Shown here piece after piece: positions 29,990 to 39,184 of a stretch of DNA of 64,000 nt. The notes under the pieces are model-generated. The model ran no database searches. It had not been told where the DNA came from and saw only the letters and a list, made by a program, of their open reading frames with translations. The translations under genes and the position numbers were made by a program. Position 1 is the stretch's first letter. The number at the start of each line of letters is the position of its first letter. The stretch comes from Candidatus Poribacteria bacterium (GTDB taxonomy: Bacteria; Poribacteria; WGA-4E; WGA-3G). Where the stretch lies: contig JAJDUH010000071.1 in the NCBI GenBank assembly GCA_022826805.1, forward strand, positions 16,947-80,946, given 5' to 3'.

Positions 29990-31276
29990 TTGAAGGGTGG
30001 GAATGTGATTCAAAACTTATCCAACAACTGGAAGATAGAAAAACTTGACGACGTTATTCTTGATATTATTGACTACCGTGGTAAAACTCCCAAAAAATTG
30101 GGTGGGACATGGTCCGAATCAGGTATTATCGCTCTTTCTGCAATGAATGTTAAACAGGGTCAATTAGTAAACCTAGAAAAGGCAAAATTTGTAAGTGAAG
30201 ATTTGTACCGAAAGTGGATGAAGTCAGAAATTGCTAAAGGGGACATTCTGATGACCTCAGAAGCACCCCTTGGTGAAACTTACCTCGTTCCAGATGATAG
30301 AAAGATCTGTTTAAGTCAAAGATTATTTTGTATTCGAGCAAACTCAAGTATTATCCTTCCACAGTTTCTTTTTTATTTTTTTAACACGCCAATGAGTCGT
30401 GGGCAGATTGACTTAAGAGCCACAGGGACAACTGTACTGGGAATTCGACAACCCGACCTTCGGGAAGTACCAATAATTGTACCACCTCTCCCAACCCAAC
30501 GCAAAATCGCCGCCATCCTCTCCGCCTACGACGACCTCATCGATAACAACACCCGCCGCATCAAAATCCTTGAAGACATGACGCAGACCCTCTACCGAGA
30601 ATGGTTCGTCCACTTCCGATTTCCCGGACATGAGAACGTCCCGATGGTAGAGTCAGCGTTGGGACCGATACCTCAGGGATGGAAGATTTTTAAATACGCA
30701 GACATCGTGGATTTATCAAGAAAAGGGATTAATCCAAGCAAATTTCCATATGAAATCTTTGCCCATTTCAGTATACCCGCGTTTGATGGTGGTTGTATGC
30801 CGATTCTTGAAACAGGAAATTCAATTAGAAGTTCTAAATACTTGATTGCTGAAGAGTGTATTCTTGTGTCTAAACTGAATCCTCGTATTCCTCGCGTCTG
30901 GTTTCCATTCTTAGAGACAGAACATCGCGCAGTAACTTCAACTGAATTTCTCGCCCTGAACCCTAAACCACCCGTTGATTGTGTGTTCTTATATAATTTG
31001 TGCCGTTCACCTGAATTTTCTGCTGAATTGGCAGTTCGTGCGTTAGGAACTTCAGGTAGCCATCAACGAGTCAAACCTGATGACTTTTTCAACATGTTGG
31101 TTCTTATCCCAACAAAATTTCTTTTGAATAGTTTTTGTGATAAAGTTAGGCATATGTTGAATATCAGCAATACTCTCCGTTTAAAAAACAAAAACCTTCG
31201 CCAAACCCGCGACCTCCTCCTCCCCAAACTCATCTCTGGCGAGATTGACGTATCCGAACTTGATCTTGACGAGTAG
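29990..31276 (+). CDS. hsdS: type I restriction-modification specificity subunit
   Basis: Two TRD-like halves with conserved regions PPLPTQRKIAAILSAYDDLIDNNTRRIKILEDMTQTLYREWFVHFRFPG and RQTRDLLLPKLISGEIDV. Start codon uncertain. Confidence 0.93.
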   Translation: MKGGNVIQNLSNNWKIEKLDDVILDIIDYRGKTPKKLGGTWSESGIIALSAMNVKQGQLVNLEKAKFVSEDLYRKWMKSEIAKGDILMTSEAPLGETYLVPDDRKICLSQRLFCIRANSSIILPQFLFYFFNTPMSRGQIDLRATGTTVLGIRQPDLREVPIIVPPLPTQRKIAAILSAYDDLIDNNTRRIKILEDMTQTLYREWFVHFRFPGHENVPMVESALGPIPQGWKIFKYADIVDLSRKGINPSKFPYEIFAHFSIPAFDGGCMPILETGNSIRSSKYLIAEECILVSKLNPRIPRVWFPFLETEHRAVTSTEFLALNPKPPVDCVFLYNLCRSPEFSAELAVRALGTSGSHQRVKPDDFFNMLVLIPTKFLLNSFCDKVRHMLNISNTLRLKNKNLRQTRDLLLPKLISGEIDVSELDLDE

Positions 31277-31287
31277 CCCAAAAGCGA

Positions 31288-31316
31288 TTGACAGATACAA
31301 CGCAACGGTGTATAAT
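31288..31316 (+). promoter_or_regulatory. perfect consensus sigma70 promoter
   Basis: TTGACA (31288-31293), 17-nt spacer, TATAAT (31311-31316). Confidence 0.65.
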
Positions 31317-31450
31317 TTACAATAACGTCATTAGGAGGAGACTTATGCGCGATGTCAACACTTGGCAATTTGTTGGTTATATTGGAAAATGCCAGCATAA
31401 GTAGGTAGAGCGGCTTAACCATCCGTAGTATTCAGGAAGGAGGAAATGGA

Positions 31451-31690
31451 ATGAATGTAACCACTGAATTAACAACTGATCAAGAAGTGCTGCCAAAAGA
31501 TAAGCAGCGAATCCCGCATGATGCTACAGAGCAAGCAGATACTGAACAAAAGGCACTTATGAACTACGCCGAGACACAACTTCGGAAATTAGCGGTGTCT
31601 CGGGGCTTGGATTGGGATATGATGACTGATGAGGCGCGCATAGATTTTGTTGATGACCTCATCCACGAGGACCGCGAGTGCAGCCGATAG
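31451..31690 (+). CDS. small acidic protein, probable antitoxin partner of the following PIN gene
   Basis: 79 aa preceded by AGGAAGGAGGAAATGG; overlaps the PIN ORF by 13 bp. Confidence 0.6.
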   Translation: MNVTTELTTDQEVLPKDKQRIPHDATEQADTEQKALMNYAETQLRKLAVSRGLDWDMMTDEARIDFVDDLIHEDRECSR

Positions 31691-32082
31691 CCGTTTACGA
31701 CACAAATATTCTGTTTTCAGGCACCGGTTGGAGCGGAACTCCTTATCACTGTCTTGAATTAGTACGGCAAGACAGAGTTGAGGGCGTAACCTGCATAGAA
31801 ATTTTAGATGAATTAACAGAAAAATTCTCTACCAAGCTCAATTTCTCGCCAACCCAAACGAGAAAAAGGATTGACTACCTTCGCGATTTCCTGCGGCTGG
31901 TTACGATTAACAATACACTCAAAGTTGTTAGCGCAGATCCGGACGATGACAAAATAATTGAGTGTGCGGTTATCGGTTCAGCAACCCACATTGTCACTGG
32001 AGATGCACATTTGTTAAAACTTAGAAACTATCAGAATATTCAGATCATAACAGCTGCAGAATTCTATGCTCAGTTTTCATAG
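31678..32082 (+). CDS. PIN-domain protein (putative toxin, COG1569-like)
   Basis: VYDTNILFSGTGW, ADPDDDKIIECAV, THIVTGDAHLL. Confidence 0.85.
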   Translation: MQPIAVYDTNILFSGTGWSGTPYHCLELVRQDRVEGVTCIEILDELTEKFSTKLNFSPTQTRKRIDYLRDFLRLVTINNTLKVVSADPDDDKIIECAVIGSATHIVTGDAHLLKLRNYQNIQIITAAEFYAQFS

Positions 32083-32130
32083 GAACAACAACGACGGTGT
32101 GTAATTTACGGCAAGGCATCGGAGGAAATC

Positions 32131-32412
32131 GTGCAAGAATCTTCTATCATCCAATACTTCTCTGAAAAAAGTTTTGAACAAGGCATCGAGCAAGGCATCG
32201 AACAAGGTATCGAGCAAGGGAAAAAACAGCACGCTGTTGAAGCAATACTCACAGTGCTGGAGGTCCGATTTCAGCCTGATGTTGCAGAGAAACTAAGGCC
32301 TTTCCTTGGGGTGATTGACGATTTGGAACGTCTGGATCACTTACATCGCGTCGCTGCACGAGCGTCAAATATTGATGAGTTTACGCATGCCCTCTTAAAT
32401 CTTGAAAATTGA
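32131..32412 (+). CDS. small protein with EQGI repeats, resembling the C-terminal tail of Rpn/PDDEXK-family transposase-like proteins
   Basis: FEQGIEQGIEQGIEQGKKQHAVEAILTVLEVRF; overlaps the next gene by 4 bp. Confidence 0.55.
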   Translation: MQESSIIQYFSEKSFEQGIEQGIEQGIEQGKKQHAVEAILTVLEVRFQPDVAEKLRPFLGVIDDLERLDHLHRVAARASNIDEFTHALLNLEN

Positions 32413-33620
32413 AGAAGCCTAATCCTGATATAAAGGTAAAACCCATGTCTGAACAGAAGGCGTTCTTAGAGAAGGTTCATATCAAAAACTTCCTGAGTTT
32501 GCGGAATATTTCGCTTCCGCTAAAACCTCTGACAGTTCTTGTCGGTCCCAATGCAAGCGGGAAGTCTAATACTTTGCGTGCTTTGCACCTTTTCAAGGGG
32601 ATCCTGAGCGTTGACCTGCCTCCTACGACGTTTAATTTTATCCCAGATCAGGTTTGGGCAGGTGGAGCTGACCATATCACTAGTGAACTGCACGCCAGAG
32701 TGAAGAAAACACCAGTTCAGTATAAACTGGTGTTTAAATCTGAGAATGAAAATCTTTCTGTTGATGAAGAATTATTGGTTAACGATGTAAAGATTATCTC
32801 AATTCAGAATGGAGAAGGGACAGTTCAGGATGAAGGCGGTAAAAACAGAACAACGTACAAATCAAATAAACTCGCTTTGAAGTCCGCTGGTGATTACGGA
32901 AATAAGCCAATCACTGGTGCCTTGGCAGAATTTATTCGGGAATGGGAATTTTATGACGTTCAACCAGATCACATACGAACTAATTCTAATAGATTCCCTT
33001 CTGATGCCAAAGATATTCAGGAATCGCTAAAGCTTAATCGTTATGGTATGAATGTCCCAAACATACTCTGGAACTGGTATGAACATACACCGGACGATTT
33101 TCGTTACGTTAGTGAAGCCTTAGCTGCTGCCACGAATATCAATATAGATTACCACAAAATTGATGGGGAATTCCAACTCTGCCTCCTTGAAGGTTACAAA
33201 GAGCCGATCCCTTTTATAAATGCTTCTGATGGTACGCTGCGTCTTCTGGCATACCATACTTTACTCAATCTGCCGGAATTACCCCCCCTTATTGCCATTG
33301 AGGAACCAGAGCGGAGCCTGCATCCTCGTGTGCTGACAGATATTGCCCATGTACTTGAACGACTTGCTGAACGAACACAAGTTATTATCACAACACATAG
33401 TTCTCAGTTTCTTGATGCTTTTGATTCAAAAAGATTATCGGATTCCCTTGGTGTTTTACTCTTACGCAATCGTCCCGGACTTGGCACAGAAGTCATCAAC
33501 GTTGAGGATATCCGCGAGAAACGAGAATCACTTGACGGTTGGATAGCCGACTTTGGGATCGGTAGTGCCGTTTTCGATAGCGGACTGCTGCAAGATATCA
33601 TGGAGGAACCGATATGCTAA
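32409..33620 (+). CDS. AAA_21/OLD-like ATPase
   Basis: VGPNASGKSNTLRAL (Walker A), LIAIEEPERSLHP (Walker B), ITTHSSQFLDAF (H-loop). Confidence 0.9.
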   Translation: MKKPNPDIKVKPMSEQKAFLEKVHIKNFLSLRNISLPLKPLTVLVGPNASGKSNTLRALHLFKGILSVDLPPTTFNFIPDQVWAGGADHITSELHARVKKTPVQYKLVFKSENENLSVDEELLVNDVKIISIQNGEGTVQDEGGKNRTTYKSNKLALKSAGDYGNKPITGALAEFIREWEFYDVQPDHIRTNSNRFPSDAKDIQESLKLNRYGMNVPNILWNWYEHTPDDFRYVSEALAAATNINIDYHKIDGEFQLCLLEGYKEPIPFINASDGTLRLLAYHTLLNLPELPPLIAIEEPERSLHPRVLTDIAHVLERLAERTQVIITTHSSQFLDAFDSKRLSDSLGVLLLRNRPGLGTEVINVEDIREKRESLDGWIADFGIGSAVFDSGLLQDIMEEPIC

Positions 33621-34150
33621 GCGTGAGAATTTGGAATTTGCAATCCGATTGCGATGCTAAAGCAGTCAAGTTTTTGGAAAATGAATTCTTGAGATTTAGG
33701 CAGCTTGAGTATTTGGCTATCCGTACAGCTGGCAGGAATGCACTTCGTAGGTGCCACAAAAAAGGAACACCTGTAAGGGACAGTCTTAAAAGAGCGATTC
33801 AGCACTACCTCAAGCAAGACGACTATATTATTTTTGTTGTTGATTCCGACCAGAAACAAGAGTTAACGTCACTTGCCGATGAGATTAGACAAATCGTCAA
33901 AGATTGCAATTTATCTAACAAGGTATTTTTCGTCGCAGACATTCAAGAAGGCGAATTTGCTGCACCAACGCAGTGGCATCGCATTATTTCACGTTTTCGC
34001 ACCGAGGTTGAAAGTGAGCGCAAACGGCTTCGGGAAGAATGGGATAGGGCCGTCGCACACTTCCACAATGCATTTGCCGATATGCCAGAGGAGGAAGTGA
34101 TGCGTCATTTTGAGGAAGCACTCGCAGAGGTGAGGCGTGAGCGAGCATGA
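33614..34150 (+). CDS. DUF4276/Toprim-like or RloB-like ATPase partner protein (tentative)
   Basis: DDYIIFVVDSDQKQE acidic motif and position directly after an AAA_21 ATPase with a 7-bp overlap. No clean EGxTE motif. Confidence 0.5.
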   Translation: MLSVRIWNLQSDCDAKAVKFLENEFLRFRQLEYLAIRTAGRNALRRCHKKGTPVRDSLKRAIQHYLKQDDYIIFVVDSDQKQELTSLADEIRQIVKDCNLSNKVFFVADIQEGEFAAPTQWHRIISRFRTEVESERKRLREEWDRAVAHFHNAFADMPEEEVMRHFEEALAEVRRERA

Positions 34151-34628
34151 GCAACGATGGCGCGTTTACCGAGCAATATTTGACACCAATATCTTTGTCC
34201 GGGCATTGATTCAGAAGGAAAATCTTGCCAATCATCTGATCTCGCTTTGGCTTGAGGGTCGATTCATTCTTGTGCTATCACAGGCTATTGTTACTGAAAT
34301 TCGGGGTGTTTTGTTACGTCCCGCTCTTATGCGAGAACTCCAGTATACACGCACAGAAGCCATGCGTCTCATCAACCTGTTGCCCCAAGCAAGTATTGTT
34401 GAGGTTACCACATCGGGTGAATTATGTCGCGATCCCAAGGATGATAAATTCGTTGATTGTGCTATCTCAGGACGCGTCCAATTCTTAGTCTCAACTGATA
34501 ACGATCTCGTAGATGATGCTGAACTTAAGAGAGCCTTGTTTGAGTTTGGCGTTGAAATCGTCGAACCACTGGATTTCTTAGAAAAGATTCGAGAGGCAGA
34601 AATCGACAGTTCTGACTCTGGTCAGTAA
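34137..34628 (+). CDS. PIN-domain protein (putative toxin, COG1569-like)
   Basis: AIFDTNIFVRALI, CRDPKDDKFVDCAI, VQFLVSTDNDLV; overlaps the previous gene by 14 bp. Confidence 0.87.
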   Translation: MSEHEQRWRVYRAIFDTNIFVRALIQKENLANHLISLWLEGRFILVLSQAIVTEIRGVLLRPALMRELQYTRTEAMRLINLLPQASIVEVTTSGELCRDPKDDKFVDCAISGRVQFLVSTDNDLVDDAELKRALFEFGVEIVEPLDFLEKIREAEIDSSDSGQ

Positions 34629-34634
34629 TGAACC

Positions 34635-37600
34635 ATGCACAACCCATACAGCGAAGATGAACTCATAGAACAACCTGCCATCGCGCTCCTCACAGAAATG
34701 GGATGGGAAACGCAGAACGGCTACAGCGAATTCAATCAGGGACGCGAAAGTCTGCTCGGTCGGCAGACAAAATCTGAGGTCATCCTCACCGCTCGACTCC
34801 AACCCGCACTACAACGCTTCAATCCCAAAGCGGCACAAGATAGCATTATCAAGGCAATCGAGGAACTCACGCAGTCCCGCTCCTTTATGAGTCGTGTCGA
34901 AGCCAATCGCGAGATTTACAGCCTCCTAAAAGACGGCGTAAAGGTTACCATCACCAATCCAGATGGCGAAGGCGAGACCGTTGAAGTGCTTCGGATCATT
35001 GACTGGGAAAACCCGAAAAATAACGATTTTTTCGTCGCATCCCAATTCCAGATCACCGGGGACATGTACACAAGACGACCCGATATTGTCTGTTTCGTCA
35101 ACGGGATTCCATTAATCCTAATGGAGTTCAAACGGATTGATGTGAACCTCCGTGCCGCCTACGACGATAATCTCCGCGACTACAAAGACACCATCCCACA
35201 CCTCTTTTGGTATAATGCCTTTGTTATTCTCTCCAACGGCACGGACAGCAAGGTCGGAAGTCTTACCGCCGAATGGGAACACTTCGCCGAATGGAAACGT
35301 ATCCAGCGTGAAGATGAACCACCGACGGTCTTTTTACAGACAATCTTGGAAGCACTTTGTACACCCGAACGATTGCTTGATGTTGTAGAGAATTTTATCA
35401 TGTTTATGGAGGTACAAGGAGGATTAGTCAAAATTCTCGCCAAGAACCATCAGTACCTCGGTGTCAACAATACCATTGAATCACTCAAGCAGATCGAAAA
35501 TAACCAGGGCAAACTTGGGGTCTTTTGGCATACACAAGGCAGCGGAAAAAGTCTCTCAATGCTCTTTTTTGCTCAGAAAGTCCTTAGAAGGATACCGGGA
35601 AACTGGACATTCGTCGTCGTAACCGATCGCGCGGCATTGGACGACCAAATCTATAAGACCTTCGCAAGTACAGTTGGTGTCCTGACACAGCAGGAGGTTC
35701 ATGCGGAAGATATACAGCATCTCCGCCAACTGTTAAGAGAAGACCATCGTTATATCTTTACGCTCATCCACAAGTTCCAGACCCAAGGTGGCGAAAGGCA
35801 TCCTGTTCTCTCAGAGCGGTCAGACATCGTCGTTATCACTGATGAAGCACACCGGAGCCAATACGATACACTGGCATTGAACATGCGTACTGCGCTCCCT
35901 AACGCCGCGTTTGTTGCGTTTACCGGTACGCCACTCATGACTGGTGAGGAAAAGACGAAATCTGTCTTTGGTGACTACGTGAGTGTTTACGATTTCAACC
36001 AATCTATCCTTGACGGTGCAACCGTTCCACTCTACTATGAAAACCGTGTGCCAACCCTACATCTGATGAATGAAGACTTTAACAAAAACATCGAGCAAAT
36101 TCTTGAGAATGCAGAACTGGATGAAACGCAAGAGGTAAAGCTCGAACATGAGTTCGCCAGAGAGTATCACCTTATCACACGCGATGAGCGTTTAGAAACC
36201 ATCGCTGAAGACATCGTATTCCACTTTATGGGCAGAGGCTACCAAGGCAAAGCCATGGTCATCTCAATAGACAAAGCCACTGCCGTCAAGATGTTCGACA
36301 AGGTTCAGAAACATTGGAAGCAGTACATTGAACATCTAAAATCCGAGATAGCCACACAGACCGGTAGCGAACGACTCTTCTCAGAGAAACGGATTCGCTA
36401 CATGGAAGAAACGGATATGGCAGTCGTCGTTTCTCCAGGACAAAACGAGATTGATGACCTCAGCCAAAGGGGAGTGGATATCGTACCCCACCGCGCCCGT
36501 ATGAACACAGAGGATTTGGATACCAAATTCAAAGACCCAGAGGATCCCTTCCGAATCGTCTTCGTCTGTGCCATGTGGATTACAGGCTTTGATGTGCCTT
36601 CCTGTTCCACTATCTATCTTGACAAGCCCCAGAGAAATCATACTTTAATGCAGACTATTGCCAGAGCCAACCGTGTCTTCGGTGATAAGAACAACGGTTT
36701 AATTGTAGACTATATCGGTGTTTTCCGTGACCTTGAAAAGGCTTTAGCGATTTATGCCGCTGGTACTGATGCCGACGGAAACCAGAAACCGATCGCAGAT
36801 AAGTCGAAATTAGTTGAAAAGCTGAAAGAGGCGATCACAGATATCTCCGAATTCTGCAAAGGTCTCGGCGTTGACTTGGCGAAAATTGATACAAGTGAAC
36901 CTTTACAACGCATCAGTCAAATTGATGAGGCGATGGATGCCATTTTGGAAAACGATGAAACAAAACGAGACTATCTGCAATTAGCCGCGAACGTCACTAA
37001 ACTATACAAGGCGATTCTGCCCGACCCCGATGCACATGAATTTACCAGAATTTGCCAACTTATCTATGTCATCGCACAAAAAATCAGAAATTTAACGCCA
37101 CCCGCTGACATCTCTGGTGTAATGACAGAAGTCGAAACCCTACTTGACCGCTCAATCGCACCTGAAGGTTATCTTATTGAGGCACCGCTTGACAGTTACG
37201 ATATGAATCAGATAGATCTAAGTCAAATTGACTTCGAGCAGTTAAGTGAACAATTTCAAACAGAACACAAACGCGTCGAGGCAGAGAGACTCAGAGGCGC
37301 GATTAACACCAAACTCACTGCGATGGTTCGTCTCAACAGAAGTCGTATGGACTATCAAGAGAAATTTGAGCAGATGATTGCAGAATACAACGCAGGCACT
37401 ATTGGGGTCGAGGATTATTTTCAGGGGCTTTTTGATTTTGTGAGTGATCTCAATCAGGAAGACCAACGCTCCAGAACCGAGGACCTCTCTGAAGAGGAAT
37501 TGGCAGTATTTGATCTTCTGACGCGCCGCCAGCCGCATCTAACCGTTCCAGAGCGGGATGAAGTGAAGGCTGCGGTGCGGGAATTGCTTGAGACACTCAA

Positions 37601-37799
37601 ACGGGAAAAATTAGTCTTGGATTGGCGTAAACGGACCCAGGCGAGAGCTGAAGTCGAGGAAACCGTTAACACTATACTTGATGATGGGCTGCCGCAACCT
37701 TACACACGAGAGCTGTTCAGTCAGAAGTCCGAGGCGGTTTATCAGCACGTCTACGATTCTTACTACGGCGAAGGGAAAAGCATTTATACCGAAAATTAA
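34635..37799 (+). CDS. hsdR: type I restriction endonuclease subunit R
   Basis: RPDIVCFVNGIPLILMEFKR (PD-ExK), WHTQGSGKSLSM (Walker A), ITDEAHRSQYD, C-terminal helicase motifs. Confidence 0.97.
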   Translation: MHNPYSEDELIEQPAIALLTEMGWETQNGYSEFNQGRESLLGRQTKSEVILTARLQPALQRFNPKAAQDSIIKAIEELTQSRSFMSRVEANREIYSLLKDGVKVTITNPDGEGETVEVLRIIDWENPKNNDFFVASQFQITGDMYTRRPDIVCFVNGIPLILMEFKRIDVNLRAAYDDNLRDYKDTIPHLFWYNAFVILSNGTDSKVGSLTAEWEHFAEWKRIQREDEPPTVFLQTILEALCTPERLLDVVENFIMFMEVQGGLVKILAKNHQYLGVNNTIESLKQIENNQGKLGVFWHTQGSGKSLSMLFFAQKVLRRIPGNWTFVVVTDRAALDDQIYKTFASTVGVLTQQEVHAEDIQHLRQLLREDHRYIFTLIHKFQTQGGERHPVLSERSDIVVITDEAHRSQYDTLALNMRTALPNAAFVAFTGTPLMTGEEKTKSVFGDYVSVYDFNQSILDGATVPLYYENRVPTLHLMNEDFNKNIEQILENAELDETQEVKLEHEFAREYHLITRDERLETIAEDIVFHFMGRGYQGKAMVISIDKATAVKMFDKVQKHWKQYIEHLKSEIATQTGSERLFSEKRIRYMEETDMAVVVSPGQNEIDDLSQRGVDIVPHRARMNTEDLDTKFKDPEDPFRIVFVCAMWITGFDVPSCSTIYLDKPQRNHTLMQTIARANRVFGDKNNGLIVDYIGVFRDLEKALAIYAAGTDADGNQKPIADKSKLVEKLKEAITDISEFCKGLGVDLAKIDTSEPLQRISQIDEAMDAILENDETKRDYLQLAANVTKLYKAILPDPDAHEFTRICQLIYVIAQKIRNLTPPADISGVMTEVETLLDRSIAPEGYLIEAPLDSYDMNQIDLSQIDFEQLSEQFQTEHKRVEAERLRGAINTKLTAMVRLNRSRMDYQEKFEQMIAEYNAGTIGVEDYFQGLFDFVSDLNQEDQRSRTEDLSEEELAVFDLLTRRQPHLTVPERDEVKAAVRELLETLKREKLVLDWRKRTQARAEVEETVNTILDDGLPQPYTRELFSQKSEAVYQHVYDSYYGEGKSIYTEN

Positions 37800-37800
37800 A

Positions 37801-37826
37801 GGCGAGGTTGGGAAACCTCGCCTACC
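37801..37826. repeat. GGCGAGGTTGGGAAACCTCGCCTACC hairpin, possible bidirectional terminator
   Basis: GGCGAGGTT/AACCTCGCC inverted repeat between convergent hsdR and PFK genes; same family at ~7711, 42903 and 24654-24696. Confidence 0.6.
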
Positions 37827-37841
37827 GGAAAGGTTAGCGTA

Positions 37842-39044
37842 TCAACTAATCTCACCAACTTCAATCAACCAATCGTCCAAAGACAAATCAGGACGCGGCA
37901 GATTACCGAAAAGCGGACGAAAATACCCGGCACCCGCTGGCGACATCTGATACCGTTCCGCATCGTAGAACCGTAGATCAAGGTCCCGTCGGACGACATG
38001 TCCGGTTTCATCCCGTTTGAGCACCTGTTCTAACGGCAACAACGTCGGTTCGATACCAGCATCTGTACGTGTAATCGTCGCTACACCGTTAAACATACCC
38101 TCTGAGAGTGCTTGCACTGCCAGCGCCCCCGCTTTAATAGCGGTATCCCTGTCCAACGGAATCGGACTGCCACATCTCTGGAGATAGCCGAGTATCAACG
38201 CCCGAAAAGCAGAACTTGAAATTTCAGGGAGAAGCCTCTTCATCGTTTCAACGATAATTTCAGAGCAGCCACCCGGTTTCGTATGTCCAAAGGCATCGAG
38301 TTCCGCTTCAGAATTAATCATCAATTCTCCTGCCTCATTCCGAATACCTTCCGACACAACAACAATCACGTTACCCTGTTCTGCGTGTTTCTCGCGAATC
38401 GCTTCTGCCAGTTTTTCCGGCTGATACCGCACCTCTGGGACAACGATCAAATCTGCCTGACCGTAAGCAGCAGACAACGTTAACCAGCCAGCGTCCCTTC
38501 CCATCGCTTCAACGACAATCACCCGATCGTGTGAATAGGTCGTCGTCCGTAAGTCGCGAACAGCATTGATAACGCTCTGTGCGGATGATGGGAAACCGGG
38601 ACAGAAATAGTTGACCATCTTAGAATAGTCAACGGCATCCCCTTCCGGCGGATTGATACCGACATCGTTATCAATCGTTTTGGTGACAAACGTGGTCGTG
38701 AATTGATCCGACAGGGCAGTTCCAACTGTCAAGGTATCATCGCCGCCTATTGGAATCAGACCGCTAATGTCCAATTTTCTCAGATTGCTGACTGCTTCAT
38801 CTAACTTATTATCTTTAATTAAATTCGTGCGTGAACTCTTTAATAACGTTCCACCCCGGTTCTCATCAATCAGGTCCGGGGTCAGCGTAAAGTAGCGTCC
38901 ACCTTTCAGGACACCGCGCCACCCTTCCATGAATCCGATCAGTTCAAAACCGAGTTCTTCCGCTTTTAGCGCGATGCCTTTAAGGGTAGCGTTGAGCGCA
39001 CTCGTATCGCCACCCCCTGTTAGAACACCGATCTTTTTGGGCAT
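37842..39044 (-). CDS. phosphofructokinase, PPi-type residues
   Basis: KIGVLTGGGDTSALNA, IPIGGDDTL, TKTIDNDVG, VVEAMGRDAGWL. Confidence 0.9.
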   Translation of the reverse strand: MPKKIGVLTGGGDTSALNATLKGIALKAEELGFELIGFMEGWRGVLKGGRYFTLTPDLIDENRGGTLLKSSRTNLIKDNKLDEAVSNLRKLDISGLIPIGGDDTLTVGTALSDQFTTTFVTKTIDNDVGINPPEGDAVDYSKMVNYFCPGFPSSAQSVINAVRDLRTTTYSHDRVIVVEAMGRDAGWLTLSAAYGQADLIVVPEVRYQPEKLAEAIREKHAEQGNVIVVVSEGIRNEAGELMINSEAELDAFGHTKPGGCSEIIVETMKRLLPEISSSAFRALILGYLQRCGSPIPLDRDTAIKAGALAVQALSEGMFNGVATITRTDAGIEPTLLPLEQVLKRDETGHVVRRDLDLRFYDAERYQMSPAGAGYFRPLFGNLPRPDLSLDDWLIEVGEIS

Positions 39045-39184
39045 TTTAAACTCCTTTTTATTGGTTATCGGTTTTCGGTTCGGTTGCTGCGCAACCTTTC
39101 GGTAGTCAGTTAAGAGCCACTTAAACTGACAGTGAGCGCAGCGAACGCACCGAAGGCGAAGTGCACCGACAACCGATAACTATA

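Noticed and set aside
37842-37950. 90-aa plus-strand ORF 37678..37950 extending past hsdR
   Set aside because: Out of frame with hsdR and antisense to the PFK gene end.
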